From contig CAYGOC010000009.1 of assembly GCA_964351495.1 (NCBI GenBank), positions 1 through 64,000 of the forward strand: a stretch of 64,000 bases of DNA. The letters are read 5' to 3'. The notes under the pieces are model-generated. The model ran no database searches. It was not told the origin of the DNA and saw only the letters and a list, made by a program, of their open reading frames with translations. Positions within the stretch are counted from its first letter, which is position 1, and each line of letters starts with the position of its first letter. The position numbers and the translations under genes were made by a program. Source of the DNA: CAYGOC01 sp964351495. Lineage in GTDB: Bacteria > Chlamydiota > Chlamydiia > Chlamydiales > SM23-39. This document shows, one piece after another, positions 49,758 through 58,851 of the stretch.

Positions 49758-51665
49758 TTAATCAAGCTCCTCACAACTCGAAGGAGGCAAGAAGACTTGA
49801 GCTTCCAGATCTACATTATTTTTTTCTTCAAAGACTTGCTTTGCTAGGCTCATAAAGTGCTTTTGGTACAGTTCCTCTATTATTTCTATGGGATTCTTTG
49901 ATAATAAAACATCTTTGGCAGCTGAAATCAATGATTGTTTGAGGAAAGCATGTGGATCCGCTGGATTTTTATCCGGATGATGTTTTAGGGAATTTTTTCT
50001 AAAAGCTTTATCAATTTCCTTTTCTGTAGGAGTATCATTAACACCTAGCAATTGCGAAGGATTCTGGTCTAGCATCTCTATAAGATCTGTATCTTGAATA
50101 TTAGGATTATTACTTCTAATCTGATCTACAAGAGAAGAAAAAGCACGGGAGGACTCTTCTATCTCTTTAGGAAGTTCTTTTATACCAGAAAGAAAAAGAG
50201 CTTTATCCTCTTCTGAAAGAGAATCAAACTTACTAGATAACTTTTGTACTATCTGCTGAACGTCTGAGATATTGTTTCCTAATAAATCAACTAAAAACAA
50301 CTCTGACTTGATTAAAAATAACGAGACTTCTTGAAAATTTTTACTTTCATTTCGCGAAAAACTACTAAAATGTGATTTGTAAACTAAATTTTTGCCTTTT
50401 GCTAAAATATTCTCTTCAGATTCCTCTGATAACGCAAAAGACACTAAATACTGAGGCAGCTGTTCCCTCATCTGTGTTTCTGACAAATTTACAAGAACAT
50501 CGTAAAATCTTGGATCTTTTTTAATTTTTGTTAATAGACCAACAACTTTTGCAGCTTTAAGTTTAAAATTTTCATCAGAATCATATTCAATAAGCTGCTT
50601 ATCAAGAAGATAAGAATTTATAGAAAGTCTGTTAAAGACAGAATGCAAAGCAATCAATTTTTGCTTAACGAGAAGGTCTTTTAAATTTTGTTCTTGCTCT
50701 TGAAGATTTAGGTTAGCATCGGTTAATAAACTAGAAAATCGATTCACCTTTAGATCACTTATTCTACCAAAGAATTCCATTATTTTGCCAAAAAAGCTCT
50801 TCGAGCTAGAAAATTCTTGAGATTTTTTAAAAGCGGCAAAACTATCTGACTCTTCACCTACGAATAAGTCTGAAAAATGAAAGCGTTCATGAATTTTTTT
50901 CCGCTCAGCTTTTTCCCATTCTTCTACAGACCTGTTTTCTGAAAACCAAGGGAATTCTTCTATAAATTTGTTATAAGAAGTTCCTAAAGAAAAACAACTT
51001 AAACAAGTTTCAGCATTCTCAAATACGGCTTTTTTAGTCTCGTCCCAATACAACTCCTTCATCTTCTCAAAATAAAATCTTGAAAAGATTTCCGGCAAAA
51101 ACTGTATATAAGGTAAGGGGTCTTTTCCCCTGAGTTCTGGGTCTTTAAAAAGGCTTTCAAAGGCAACAGGCCAGTTTCTGAGATATAGGAAAGAAAACAA
51201 ACCCAAAAATCGCACCGTAAATGTGTAAGGCGATTTATATGATGATAATAATAATAAACTTAACGCCAAAGATACTACAGACCAGATACAGACAACTTTA
51301 AAGATAGTAATCATGAAGAGAGCGTGGATTTCGAAAGAGCTTTTCAAGCTTGTTTTTAGCTTTTCTATTTCTTCTGGATTAGATCTCACTTTGTAGTAAT
51401 GAAGAGCTCCTGTTATCACGTCCGCTGTGAAAGAAAAAGGAGTCGCAGCAAAGGTAACAGGGATCAATAGCGTTCCGGCTAAGTAAGAAGATAGAGCAAC
51501 GCCAACAACAACTATCCTTTCGTAAAGATTTGCTCCTGATAATGCCATAAGTTTCTCATTCCCCAGAATACCCCTAGACATTCCAAGAGCGTCGTTGGTA
51601 TATCTAAAGGGACATGTCAGATACTCGAAAGAGAGGGGGAGATTTTTTGCAGAACCTGAAACCAT
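49758..51665 (-). CDS. Membrane-anchored J-domain protein
   Basis: Seen: residues about 55-165 hold two pairs of hydrophobic helices (VVVGVALSSYLAGTLLIPVT; VCIWSVVSLALSLLLLSS). A long helical region follows, and a C-terminal J domain at about 536-590 (LLGVNDTPTEKEIDKAFRKN then LKHHPDKNP) with the HPD motif at 563-565. Known: J domains stimulate Hsp70 ATPase; DnaJ-type chaperones carry it at the N-terminus, while here it is C-terminal. Inferred: a membrane protein recruiting an Hsp70, either its own DnaK or the host's if secreted. AGGA lies about ten bases before the ATG. It lies on the same strand as, and 117 bases upstream of, the caspase-like gene. Confidence 0.75.
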   Translation of the reverse strand: MVSGSAKNLPLSFEYLTCPFRYTNDALGMSRGILGNEKLMALSGANLYERIVVVGVALSSYLAGTLLIPVTFAATPFSFTADVITGALHYYKVRSNPEEIEKLKTSLKSSFEIHALFMITIFKVVCIWSVVSLALSLLLLSSYKSPYTFTVRFLGLFSFLYLRNWPVAFESLFKDPELRGKDPLPYIQFLPEIFSRFYFEKMKELYWDETKKAVFENAETCLSCFSLGTSYNKFIEEFPWFSENRSVEEWEKAERKKIHERFHFSDLFVGEESDSFAAFKKSQEFSSSKSFFGKIMEFFGRISDLKVNRFSSLLTDANLNLQEQEQNLKDLLVKQKLIALHSVFNRLSINSYLLDKQLIEYDSDENFKLKAAKVVGLLTKIKKDPRFYDVLVNLSETQMREQLPQYLVSFALSEESEENILAKGKNLVYKSHFSSFSRNESKNFQEVSLFLIKSELFLVDLLGNNISDVQQIVQKLSSKFDSLSEEDKALFLSGIKELPKEIEESSRAFSSLVDQIRSNNPNIQDTDLIEMLDQNPSQLLGVNDTPTEKEIDKAFRKNSLKHHPDKNPADPHAFLKQSLISAAKDVLLSKNPIEIIEELYQKHFMSLAKQVFEEKNNVDLEAQVFLPPSSCEELD

Positions 51666-51849
51666 ATAATAAATCCTTTTTATACGGGAACATTTTATAG
51701 AAAACCCTAGTAAAAGCCCAGAAAAACCCGAAGGCTTTTTGTAAAAAATATTTTTTAATCGCTTCTTCTGCTTTTTGCTTTTTAGGGAAATTTTTCCTTT
51801 TTAGTTATCCTTTTTTCTGGTACCTTTCCGCTTTTGGATTTAAGCCGTT

Positions 51850-52605
51850 ATGCGACAGTTATTTTACTCCCAAATTCAACCCTTTGACGAAAGAAGAAAG
51901 CTCTTTATCGGCAAAACAGAGGAGGAGTCTATCTCCTTTTCTGCCAAACATTTTATAGATACGGCAAAAGAAGCTATTCAAATAAGAGGAAGCTTTGCTG
52001 CTGCCTTATCGGGGGGCTCTACCCCTAAGAAAATTTTTGAAAAACTGGCCAAAGACTATCAAAAAGCAGTTCCTTGGGATAAGGTGCTTCTTTTCTGGAG
52101 CGATGAAAGAGCCGTTTCTCCTGATAATCCGGAAAGCAACTACAAGATGGCTATGGAATCTGGTTTTTCCAAGCTACCCCTAGAAAAAAAACATATATTT
52201 CGCATGAAGGCAGAAGGAGGCGCTAAAGAGGCTAAAAACTATGAAGACCTTCTAAAAAAAAAGCTTAAAGAAGCTTGTTTAGACCTCGTTATGCTAGGAA
52301 TGGGAGAAGATGGCCATACGGCTTCTTTATTTCCTGACACAAAAGCACTGGAAGAAGAAAAGGCTTGGGTTTTTATGAACCCTGTTCCTCAGAAAAAAAC
52401 CGACAGGATGACACTTACCTTCCCCTTCATTAATCAGAGTACAAATATTGTTGTCTATGTCTTAGGAGATTCTAAAGCTTCTATGGTAGAAAAGGTCTTT
52501 CTTTCTAAAAAATCCTTCCCTGTACAAAAAGTGGGAACTTTTTCTTCCCCTGCCCTTTGGGTATTAGACGCCTTTTCCGCAAAAAACTTGCTTTCAAAGT
52601 CCTAA
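51850..52605 (+). CDS. pgl: 6-phosphogluconolactonase (DevB type)
   Basis: Hydrolyses 6-phosphogluconolactone made by Zwf. AALSGGSTPKKIFEKLA, FWSDERAVSPDNPESNYKMA and LGMGEDGHTASLFPD are the three family motifs. Length 251 is standard. In Chlamydia pgl directly follows zwf; here 3.5 kb of opposite-strand effector-like genes separate pgl from opcA. Confidence 0.94.
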   Translation: MRQLFYSQIQPFDERRKLFIGKTEEESISFSAKHFIDTAKEAIQIRGSFAAALSGGSTPKKIFEKLAKDYQKAVPWDKVLLFWSDERAVSPDNPESNYKMAMESGFSKLPLEKKHIFRMKAEGGAKEAKNYEDLLKKKLKEACLDLVMLGMGEDGHTASLFPDTKALEEEKAWVFMNPVPQKKTDRMTLTFPFINQSTNIVVYVLGDSKASMVEKVFLSKKSFPVQKVGTFSSPALWVLDAFSAKNLLSKS

Positions 52606-52656
52606 ACTCTCTATCCTTCCCGCACCTTCTACTATTTTAAACAGAGCTGATTCCTT

Positions 52657-53679
52657 ATGAAAGGGAGTAAATATAAAGATTCTTTTATAACCTTGGGTAT
52701 TGAAACCAGTTGTGATGACACATCGGTTGCTTTGGTAAGAAATACCAAAGAGGTTCTTTCCCTAGTCCATTTTTCTCAGGAGGAGATTCACTCTCTTTAC
52801 GGAGGCGTTTTTCCTGAAATGGCCGCTAGAAGGCATGTCGATGTAGTGCATAAATCGGTAGATAACGCTATAAGGGAAGCCTCTATAAAAAAAGAAGATA
52901 TAAATTTAATTGCCGCATCCTATGGACCGGGCCTGGTAGGCTCCTTGTTAATTGGTCTAAACACAGCCAAAACCTTATCTATAGCTTGGGAAAAACCCTT
53001 TTTGGGAATTAACCATGTAGAAGCGCACATATTCTCTTCAATGATGTTTTTGGAAGAGGAGATTCTATTTCCTTCCTTAGGGCTCGTTGTATCAGGGGGG
53101 CATTCTTTTGTAGTGGAAATAGAAACCTCAGGACAATACAAACTTTTGGCTACAACGCAAGACGATGCCATAGGAGAGGCTTTTGATAAGGTAGCCGTTC
53201 TTTTGGGATATAATTATCCGGGAGGTGCCAAAATAGAAAAGCTCGCAGAAAAAGGAGATCCTTTTGCTTTTCCTTTTAAAGCGGCTAAAATAAAAAACTC
53301 TCCTTTAGACTTTTCTTTTAGCGGTTTAAAAACAGCTGTCTTATATCCTCTAGAACACAAAAAAAGCTGGAATGCTAAAGAAAAAGCAGGCCTTGCCGCT
53401 TCCTTCCAAAGAGCCGCTTTTGAAACGGTTTTTCAAAAACTTCTTCTTATATGTAAGCAAAAGGAGTATAAAAATCTTTTTGTAGGAGGAGGGGTGTCTT
53501 GCAATCGTTATTTTCAGAAAAATCTGCAAAAACAAATTTTGATTCCCACCTATTTTCCTCCCGAAGAACTATGCCAAGATAACGGTGTTATGATAGCAGC
53601 TCTAGCTTCTGAAAAATTTTCTAAAAATCCCAAACCGGATCCCCTTTCTCTAGAGCCTTCTCCGAGAATTCCTTTGTAA
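52657..53679 (+). CDS. tsaD: tRNA N6-threonylcarbamoyladenosine synthase subunit
   Basis: Transfers the threonylcarbamoyl group to A37 of ANN-decoding tRNAs. TLGIETSCDDTSVALV is the N-terminal ASKHA phosphate loop, NHVEAHIFS gives the metal His pair, and LVVSGGHS and SFSGLKTAV follow. Length 340 is standard. ATG 52657 comes after a 50-base gap from pgl with no clear terminator. Confidence 0.95.
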   Translation: MKGSKYKDSFITLGIETSCDDTSVALVRNTKEVLSLVHFSQEEIHSLYGGVFPEMAARRHVDVVHKSVDNAIREASIKKEDINLIAASYGPGLVGSLLIGLNTAKTLSIAWEKPFLGINHVEAHIFSSMMFLEEEILFPSLGLVVSGGHSFVVEIETSGQYKLLATTQDDAIGEAFDKVAVLLGYNYPGGAKIEKLAEKGDPFAFPFKAAKIKNSPLDFSFSGLKTAVLYPLEHKKSWNAKEKAGLAASFQRAAFETVFQKLLLICKQKEYKNLFVGGGVSCNRYFQKNLQKQILIPTYFPPEELCQDNGVMIAALASEKFSKNPKPDPLSLEPSPRIPL

Positions 53680-53702
53680 AAATTCTCCTTTTTCCCTATC
53701 AT
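53674..53702 (+). promoter_or_regulatory. Promoter of rpmG and the ABC exporter genes
   Basis: TTGTAA (53674-53679, overlapping the tsaD stop) and TATCAT (53697-53702) are separated by the optimal 17 bases, 35 bases before the rpmG start. Confidence 0.5.
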
Positions 53703-53737
53703 AAGCCTCTTATAAGAAACAGCAAGAGGAAAGACCC

Positions 53738-53899
53738 ATGGCAAAAAAAGGCGCTCGAGAGAAAATCAAGCTGAAAAGCCCAGAGAGCAACGAAATTTAT
53801 TGGACTACGAAAAACAAAAGAAATACGACGGAAAGATTAGAGCTTAGAAAGTACGACAAAACATTGAAAAAACATGTAGCTTTTAAAGAGGCAAAGTAA
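53738..53899 (+). CDS. rpmG: 50S ribosomal protein L33
   Basis: A 53-residue basic protein, MAKKGAREKIKLKSPESN onwards, with the L33 pattern YWTTKNKRNTTERLELRKYD and a C-terminal HVAFKEAK. It has no zinc-binding Cys pairs, so it is the Cys-free form. AGAGGAAAG lies four bases before the ATG. The permease gene begins four bases after its stop, matching the gene order rpmG - permease - ATPase known from Chlamydia. Confidence 0.95.
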   Translation: MAKKGAREKIKLKSPESNEIYWTTKNKRNTTERLELRKYDKTLKKHVAFKEAK

Positions 53900-53902
53900 T
53901 TT

Positions 53903-55927
53903 TTGTTCGAGCTTTCTCTCGTACTCAAATATCTATGGCCCAAGAAAAGGGCCCTTTCTACTTCTTTAATATCTCTTCTTTCTATTTTTTTGGTTACCTT
54001 GGTAGTCTGGCTCGTTATTGTCTTTCTCTCGGTAACTGGGGGTATTGAAAAAAACTGGCTCGAAAAGCTAACTGCGGTCCACGCCCCGTTAAAGATTTAT
54101 CCTACTCAAAAGTATTACAACTCTTATTATTACCAAATAGATAAAGTCTCATCCTTATCTTCTTTTCAAGAAAAGAACATCCAAGAAAAACTAAGGGCTA
54201 TCAAAACAGATCCTTATGATCCTTCAGAGGATTTTGAGCTATCCTCTTTTTTCCCCGAAAAAGAACAAAATGAGAAAGGGGAAGAGAAAGATTTGGTAAA
54301 AGAGCTTTTTTCTTTTCTACAAAAAAACCATATCTCATTCCAGGATTATGAGGTGGCAGGAGCTTTAATGCGCCTTTCTTTTTTAGAAGAAGAGAAAAAA
54401 AAAGTCTCTTTTCTCTCTCAAATGAACTACCTTATGAGTTTTTGTGGAGAAAACCCCCATCTTTCTTCTCTTATATTACCTCCTTCTGTGCAGGATTTGA
54501 ACCACCTCTATACGCAGCTTCAGCTGGATCCTTTCTCTTTACATAAAGAGATTCCAGAAAAGGCTCTTTTACAAAAGAATCAATCTCTTTTACAAAAGCA
54601 TATTTTCTTTTCTCACCTAACCTTAAAAAAAGTGCAGTTTTTGCAAAACAAAGGAATCGACGGCTCTTTTTTTCCGGAAAATACCTCTTTTTCTGCCTAC
54701 TTTAACCCCTTTTCTAAAATGCTTTTTTTAGATCCTCCCGAAGAAGAAAAAAGGGAGTTAGAAAAAAAGACCTTTATAAAAAAGGGTAAAGCTCTTTTTT
54801 GTAAGGAAGAGAAAAAAAACTACCCGGAAGAGACTTCTCTTTTTTTTTGTTCCCCTCAAATCTTTTCTGCTAGGGTAATCAAAGAGACTCTCTTTACGGA
54901 AAAAGAACCCTCTTTTCATTTTTCTACAAACTGGGAAGGGATTTTTCTAGAGGGAACGGGTGATTTTACTAACGTAAAAATAGAAGAAGCTGTGGCAGAA
55001 GATACCTTTTCTTCTCCCCCCTCCTATCCTCCTTTTTGGGCTTACAAAGTAGGATCTACTTACCATCTTCCTAAAAGGGACTCTTTAAGTGGCGTTGTTA
55101 TCCCCAAAAACTACCAAGAAAATGGATTTCACTTGGGAGATATAGGAAATCTTTCTTATTTTTCCAGAACGGCTTCGTCTCAGCAAGAGATGCGTCTTCC
55201 TTTTTATATTGCAGGCTTTTATGACCCTGGCGTAATCCCTATAGGAAATCGGTTTTTACTAGTTCCTTCTGAAATTACCAATGTGATTAATAGATCCTCT
55301 TTTACCCCCCCTTCGGAAGAGCCTTTTAACGGGTTTTTTATTTGGACAAAAGATCTTAAAGAGGTAGATAAAATACAAGCAAAGATTCAAAAAGGACTAC
55401 AAGAAAAAGGGCTTCTACCTTACTGGAAAGTGGTATCTTATAAAGACTACCCCTTTTCTAAAAGTCTTTTGCAGCAGTTTCAAAGCGATAAGACTCTCTT
55501 TATTTTGATCGCCTTGATTATCATCTTAGTCGCCTGCTCAAACATTGTTTCTCTTTTAATTCTTCTGGTAAAAGAGAAAAAACGGGAGATTGCTATTGTA
55601 AAAGCGCTAGGCGCCTCTACCGGAAGTATTTTCTGTATCTTTGGGTTTTCAGGCGCTATCATGGGGATCTTAAGCTGCTTTTTGGGAACCTTAGCTGCTC
55701 TGTATACGCTACATAACTTAGATGTTTTAGTTTCTTTTTTGAGTACAATTCAAGGTCATGCCGCTTTTCAAACTGCTTTTTTTGGAGAAAAGCTACCAAA
55801 TAGCATAAACGTTTCTACTTTGCAGTTTATTTGGATAGTCACACCGATTTTATCATTTTTTGCGGGATGCATTCCTGCCATACAGGCTTTTAGAGTAGAT
55901 CCTTCCAAAACGCTAAGGGAAAGCTGA
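53903..55927 (+). CDS. LolC/LolE-type ABC permease (FtsX family), enlarged
   Basis: Permease of a lipoprotein-release type exporter. One N-terminal membrane helix (SLLSIFLVTLVVWLVIVFLS) and three C-terminal ones (LIIILVACSNIVSLLILLV; FGFSGAIMGILSCFLGTLAA; PILSFFAGCIPAIQAFRVDP) match the MacB/FtsX layout, and the last ends with the typical PSKTLRES. Start is TTG 53903, four bases after rpmG, with AGAGG upstream. At 674 residues it is far longer than E. coli LolC (about 400); the extra length is in the periplasmic part (residues 45-520), rich in Lys/Glu. A single permease would have to form a homodimer. Confidence 0.85.
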   Translation: MFELSLVLKYLWPKKRALSTSLISLLSIFLVTLVVWLVIVFLSVTGGIEKNWLEKLTAVHAPLKIYPTQKYYNSYYYQIDKVSSLSSFQEKNIQEKLRAIKTDPYDPSEDFELSSFFPEKEQNEKGEEKDLVKELFSFLQKNHISFQDYEVAGALMRLSFLEEEKKKVSFLSQMNYLMSFCGENPHLSSLILPPSVQDLNHLYTQLQLDPFSLHKEIPEKALLQKNQSLLQKHIFFSHLTLKKVQFLQNKGIDGSFFPENTSFSAYFNPFSKMLFLDPPEEEKRELEKKTFIKKGKALFCKEEKKNYPEETSLFFCSPQIFSARVIKETLFTEKEPSFHFSTNWEGIFLEGTGDFTNVKIEEAVAEDTFSSPPSYPPFWAYKVGSTYHLPKRDSLSGVVIPKNYQENGFHLGDIGNLSYFSRTASSQQEMRLPFYIAGFYDPGVIPIGNRFLLVPSEITNVINRSSFTPPSEEPFNGFFIWTKDLKEVDKIQAKIQKGLQEKGLLPYWKVVSYKDYPFSKSLLQQFQSDKTLFILIALIIILVACSNIVSLLILLVKEKKREIAIVKALGASTGSIFCIFGFSGAIMGILSCFLGTLAALYTLHNLDVLVSFLSTIQGHAAFQTAFFGEKLPNSINVSTLQFIWIVTPILSFFAGCIPAIQAFRVDPSKTLRES

Positions 55928-56622
55928 TGAAAACCCCTCTTCTAAAAGCCTCTTCTTTGAGTAAAAGCTTTCTCTATCCTAAAAGAGTCGATCTTCTACA
56001 AAATATCTCTCTTACCTTATATCCGGAAGAAACGCTATCTATTATGGGAACTTCAGGGGAAGGTAAGACCACCCTTCTTCATATTTTGGGCTCTTTAGAA
56101 AAGCCCGATCAAGGAGAGGTGCGAGTTCTAGGAAAACTCCCATCTAACCATACTCGCCTTTATGATTTGGGGTTTATTTTTCAAAACTACAATCTTTTGG
56201 AGGATCTAACTGTTTTAGAAAATGTGCTACTTCCAGCCAAGATAGCCAGAAAGCCTACCGGGAAAGGTTCCTTTTCTAGAGAAAGAGCTCTTTGGCTTTT
56301 AGACCAGGTATCTCTTTTTCCTCGTAAAGACTTCCCTTCCTCTCTTTTATCAGGAGGAGAAAGGCAAAGATGCACGTTAGCTAGAGCTTTGATAAACGAT
56401 CCTTCTATCATTTTAGCAGATGAGCCTTCCGGAAGCTTAGACTCTGCCACTTCGGAAAAGATTCATAACCTTCTTGTATCGCTTGTAAAAACCGAAAAAA
56501 AAGGTCTCATCGTTGTTACCCATGATGAAGAGCTTGCTTCTTTATGTGATAGAAAAATGCTTTTAAAAAAAGGATCCCTCTTTTCCAAAACCGATAAATC
56601 TTTTATCCTAAGCTCTGTTTAG
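55927..56622 (+). CDS. lolD: ABC transporter ATPase, LolD type
   Basis: Walker A MGTSGEGKTTLLH, Q-loop FIFQNYNLLEDLT, signature LLSGGERQRCTLARAL, Walker B SIILADEPSGSLD and the switch His in VVTHDEE are all present in 231 residues, the usual size of LolD/MacB ATPases. Its ATG overlaps the permease stop (TGATG), so the two proteins are made together and form the exporter. Confidence 0.94.
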   Translation: MKTPLLKASSLSKSFLYPKRVDLLQNISLTLYPEETLSIMGTSGEGKTTLLHILGSLEKPDQGEVRVLGKLPSNHTRLYDLGFIFQNYNLLEDLTVLENVLLPAKIARKPTGKGSFSRERALWLLDQVSLFPRKDFPSSLLSGGERQRCTLARALINDPSIILADEPSGSLDSATSEKIHNLLVSLVKTEKKGLIVVTHDEELASLCDRKMLLKKGSLFSKTDKSFILSSV

Positions 56623-56631
56623 GACCTTCTT

Positions 56632-57951
56632 ATGAGAATTTTAGTAATTGGAGCAGGATATGTAGGACTGGTTTCTGCTACTTGTTTTGCAGAAATGGGA
56701 CATAGCGTCTTCTGTTTAGATACAAACGCAGAAAAAATCAAAAAACTCCAAGAAAATCATATCCCCATTTATGAGCCGGGCCTTCAAGAACTGGTTACCA
56801 AAAACCAATCTCAAAAGCGTCTTTTGTTTACTACCTCCTATGAAAAAGGAGCCAAAGAGTGTTCTTTATATTTTATTGCCGTGCCGACTCCTTCTAAAGA
56901 AGATGGCTCTTGCGACACCCATTATATAGAGAATGTGTGTGAGAAAATAGCCCCTTTCATTGATAAATACACCTTAGTTATTAATAAATCGACAGCCCCT
57001 GTGGGAACCGTTTTTTCTATACAAAAAATGCTGTTAGAAAAAGGAGTTTCTAAAGAGCTATTTGATGTTGTTTCAAACCCTGAGTTTTTAAAAGAAGGCT
57101 CTGCTATTCAAGACTGCATGAAACCCGACAGGGTTGTCATTGGAGTAGAAAGTGAAAAAGCAAAACAAATCATGAAAGAGCTCTATACCCCGTTCACTTT
57201 AAACCACGACCGCATTATTTTCATGAGTATCCCCTCTTCTGAAATGACAAAATATGCCGCCAATGCCATGCTTGCCACAAGAATTTCCTTTATGAATGAA
57301 ATAGCAGAGATATGCGCCAGATCTGAGGCCAATATCAATGAGGTAAGAAAGGGAATCGGATCGGATAGTAGAATAGGATATAGCTTTTTATATGCTGGAG
57401 TAGGTTACGGCGGATCTTGCTTTCCCAAGGATGTAAGGGCCCTTTGCGCCACTTCCAGAAAACTGGGTTATAAAGCGTCTTTGATTGAAGCGGTAGAAGA
57501 AGTAAATGAAAAACAGAAAAAAAAGCTAGCAGAAGAGGTGCGAAAATACTTCGCCAAAAAAGGAGGGGTAAAAGGAAAAACTATCGCTATTTGGGGTGTT
57601 TCTTTTAAGCCTGATACAGATGATATACGAGAGGCTCCTTCTTTATCTTTTATTCGAGAGTTGCAGAAAAAAGGGGCTATTTTGAAGATATACGACCCGG
57701 TCGCTTTGAAAAATGCAAAAAAAGCTTTAAAAGATCATACCAATATCCATTTTTGTAAAAGTGAAAAAAGTGCAGCAGAAAAAGCAGATGCCATAGCCCT
57801 TTTAACCGAGTGGAAGCAGTTTCGCTTTCTCGATTTTTCTTCGATTCAACCTTCAATGAAAGGAAAAGCTTTGTTTGACGGCAGAAACCAATACAACTCC
57901 TCTGAAATGAAAAAAAAGGGCTTCGATTATATCGGTATAGGTGTTTCATGA
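56632..57951 (+). CDS. ugd: UDP-glucose 6-dehydrogenase
   Basis: Oxidises UDP-glucose to UDP-glucuronate with NAD. ILVIGAGYVGLVSATCFAEM is the NAD fold, NPEFLKEGSAIQD and the catalytic Cys in GVGYGGSCFPKDVRAL are clear, and the C-terminal domain has GVSFKPDTDDIREAPS. Length 439 is normal. With galE and the sugar transferase downstream it points to a surface polysaccharide or glycolipid containing acidic sugars. Starts nine bases after lolD. Confidence 0.95.
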   Translation: MRILVIGAGYVGLVSATCFAEMGHSVFCLDTNAEKIKKLQENHIPIYEPGLQELVTKNQSQKRLLFTTSYEKGAKECSLYFIAVPTPSKEDGSCDTHYIENVCEKIAPFIDKYTLVINKSTAPVGTVFSIQKMLLEKGVSKELFDVVSNPEFLKEGSAIQDCMKPDRVVIGVESEKAKQIMKELYTPFTLNHDRIIFMSIPSSEMTKYAANAMLATRISFMNEIAEICARSEANINEVRKGIGSDSRIGYSFLYAGVGYGGSCFPKDVRALCATSRKLGYKASLIEAVEEVNEKQKKKLAEEVRKYFAKKGGVKGKTIAIWGVSFKPDTDDIREAPSLSFIRELQKKGAILKIYDPVALKNAKKALKDHTNIHFCKSEKSAAEKADAIALLTEWKQFRFLDFSSIQPSMKGKALFDGRNQYNSSEMKKKGFDYIGIGVS

Positions 57952-58808
57952 GCTTTCATACGGCTCTTTTAGAAAGCCGTCTACAAAAGCTTTTACAGAA
58001 GGGTTTTTTTTCTTCTAAAGAGATCAAAGAAGCTTCCCTATACGCTATAAGTTCCGGAAAAAAATTTCGCCCTCTTCTTATTCTCGCTTTAGCAGAGCAC
58101 TTTTCCGTTCCTTTAAAAGCATGTCTAGACCCTGCCTGCTCTATTGAAATGGTTCACAGCTTCTCTTTAATTCATGATGATCTTCCCTGTATGGATAATG
58201 ATGATTTTCGAAGAGGAAAACCTTCCGTTCATAAGGCTTTTGGAGAGCCTGTAGCTCTTTTAGCAGGGGATTTTTTGTTAGCCTATGCTTTTGAAGTGTT
58301 AAGTAAATCTCCTAATCTTACTGATACGCAAAAGATTTCTTTGATTCAAATTTTAGGAAGAGCAACAGGGAACCAAGGGATGATCGCAGGACAAAATTTA
58401 GACCTATCTTCTGTAGGAAAAACCCTTTCTGAAAAAACGCTCATCAAGATGCACTACTATAAAACAGCCTGCTTAATAGCCGCAGCCTGTAGTTTTGTGG
58501 CCGTTTTAGCAGGGCTTTCTTCTAAAGAAAGCGCCTTATTAAAAAAGCTGGGAACCCATTTAGGTATCGCCTATCAAATCCAGGATGATCTTCTGGATGT
58601 TTTTTCAGAGGAGCCACTTTTAGGAAAACCCCTTTTTTCTGACAAAGAAAAAAACAAACCTACAGCAATTTCCACTTTAGGAGTCTTTTTTTCCAAAGAA
58701 ACTATTAAAAACCTACATAAATCTATTCTGCGTATTTGTGATAAGCTCTCCTTAGACTCTCCTTTTTTTCAAGAACTCTTGCAAAAAATTTTTGAAAGAA
58801 AGCAGTAA
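57948..58808 (+). CDS. ispA: Polyprenyl diphosphate synthase (farnesyl/geranylgeranyl)
   Basis: A head-to-tail prenyl transferase. The first Asp-rich motif is LIHDDLPCMDNDDFRRG (DDxxxxD, bacterial type II FPP-like) and the second QIQDDLLDVF. GKKFRPLLILAL is the diphosphate-binding start. Length 286 suits IspA. Product length cannot be fixed from sequence. It overlaps ugd by four bases and uses precursors made through IspG. Confidence 0.92.
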   Translation: MSFHTALLESRLQKLLQKGFFSSKEIKEASLYAISSGKKFRPLLILALAEHFSVPLKACLDPACSIEMVHSFSLIHDDLPCMDNDDFRRGKPSVHKAFGEPVALLAGDFLLAYAFEVLSKSPNLTDTQKISLIQILGRATGNQGMIAGQNLDLSSVGKTLSEKTLIKMHYYKTACLIAAACSFVAVLAGLSSKESALLKKLGTHLGIAYQIQDDLLDVFSEEPLLGKPLFSDKEKNKPTAISTLGVFFSKETIKNLHKSILRICDKLSLDSPFFQELLQKIFERKQ

Positions 58809-58851
58809 CTCTTATTTGCCTATTTTTTCTTTTCCAGTTATAAGTTTTTCT

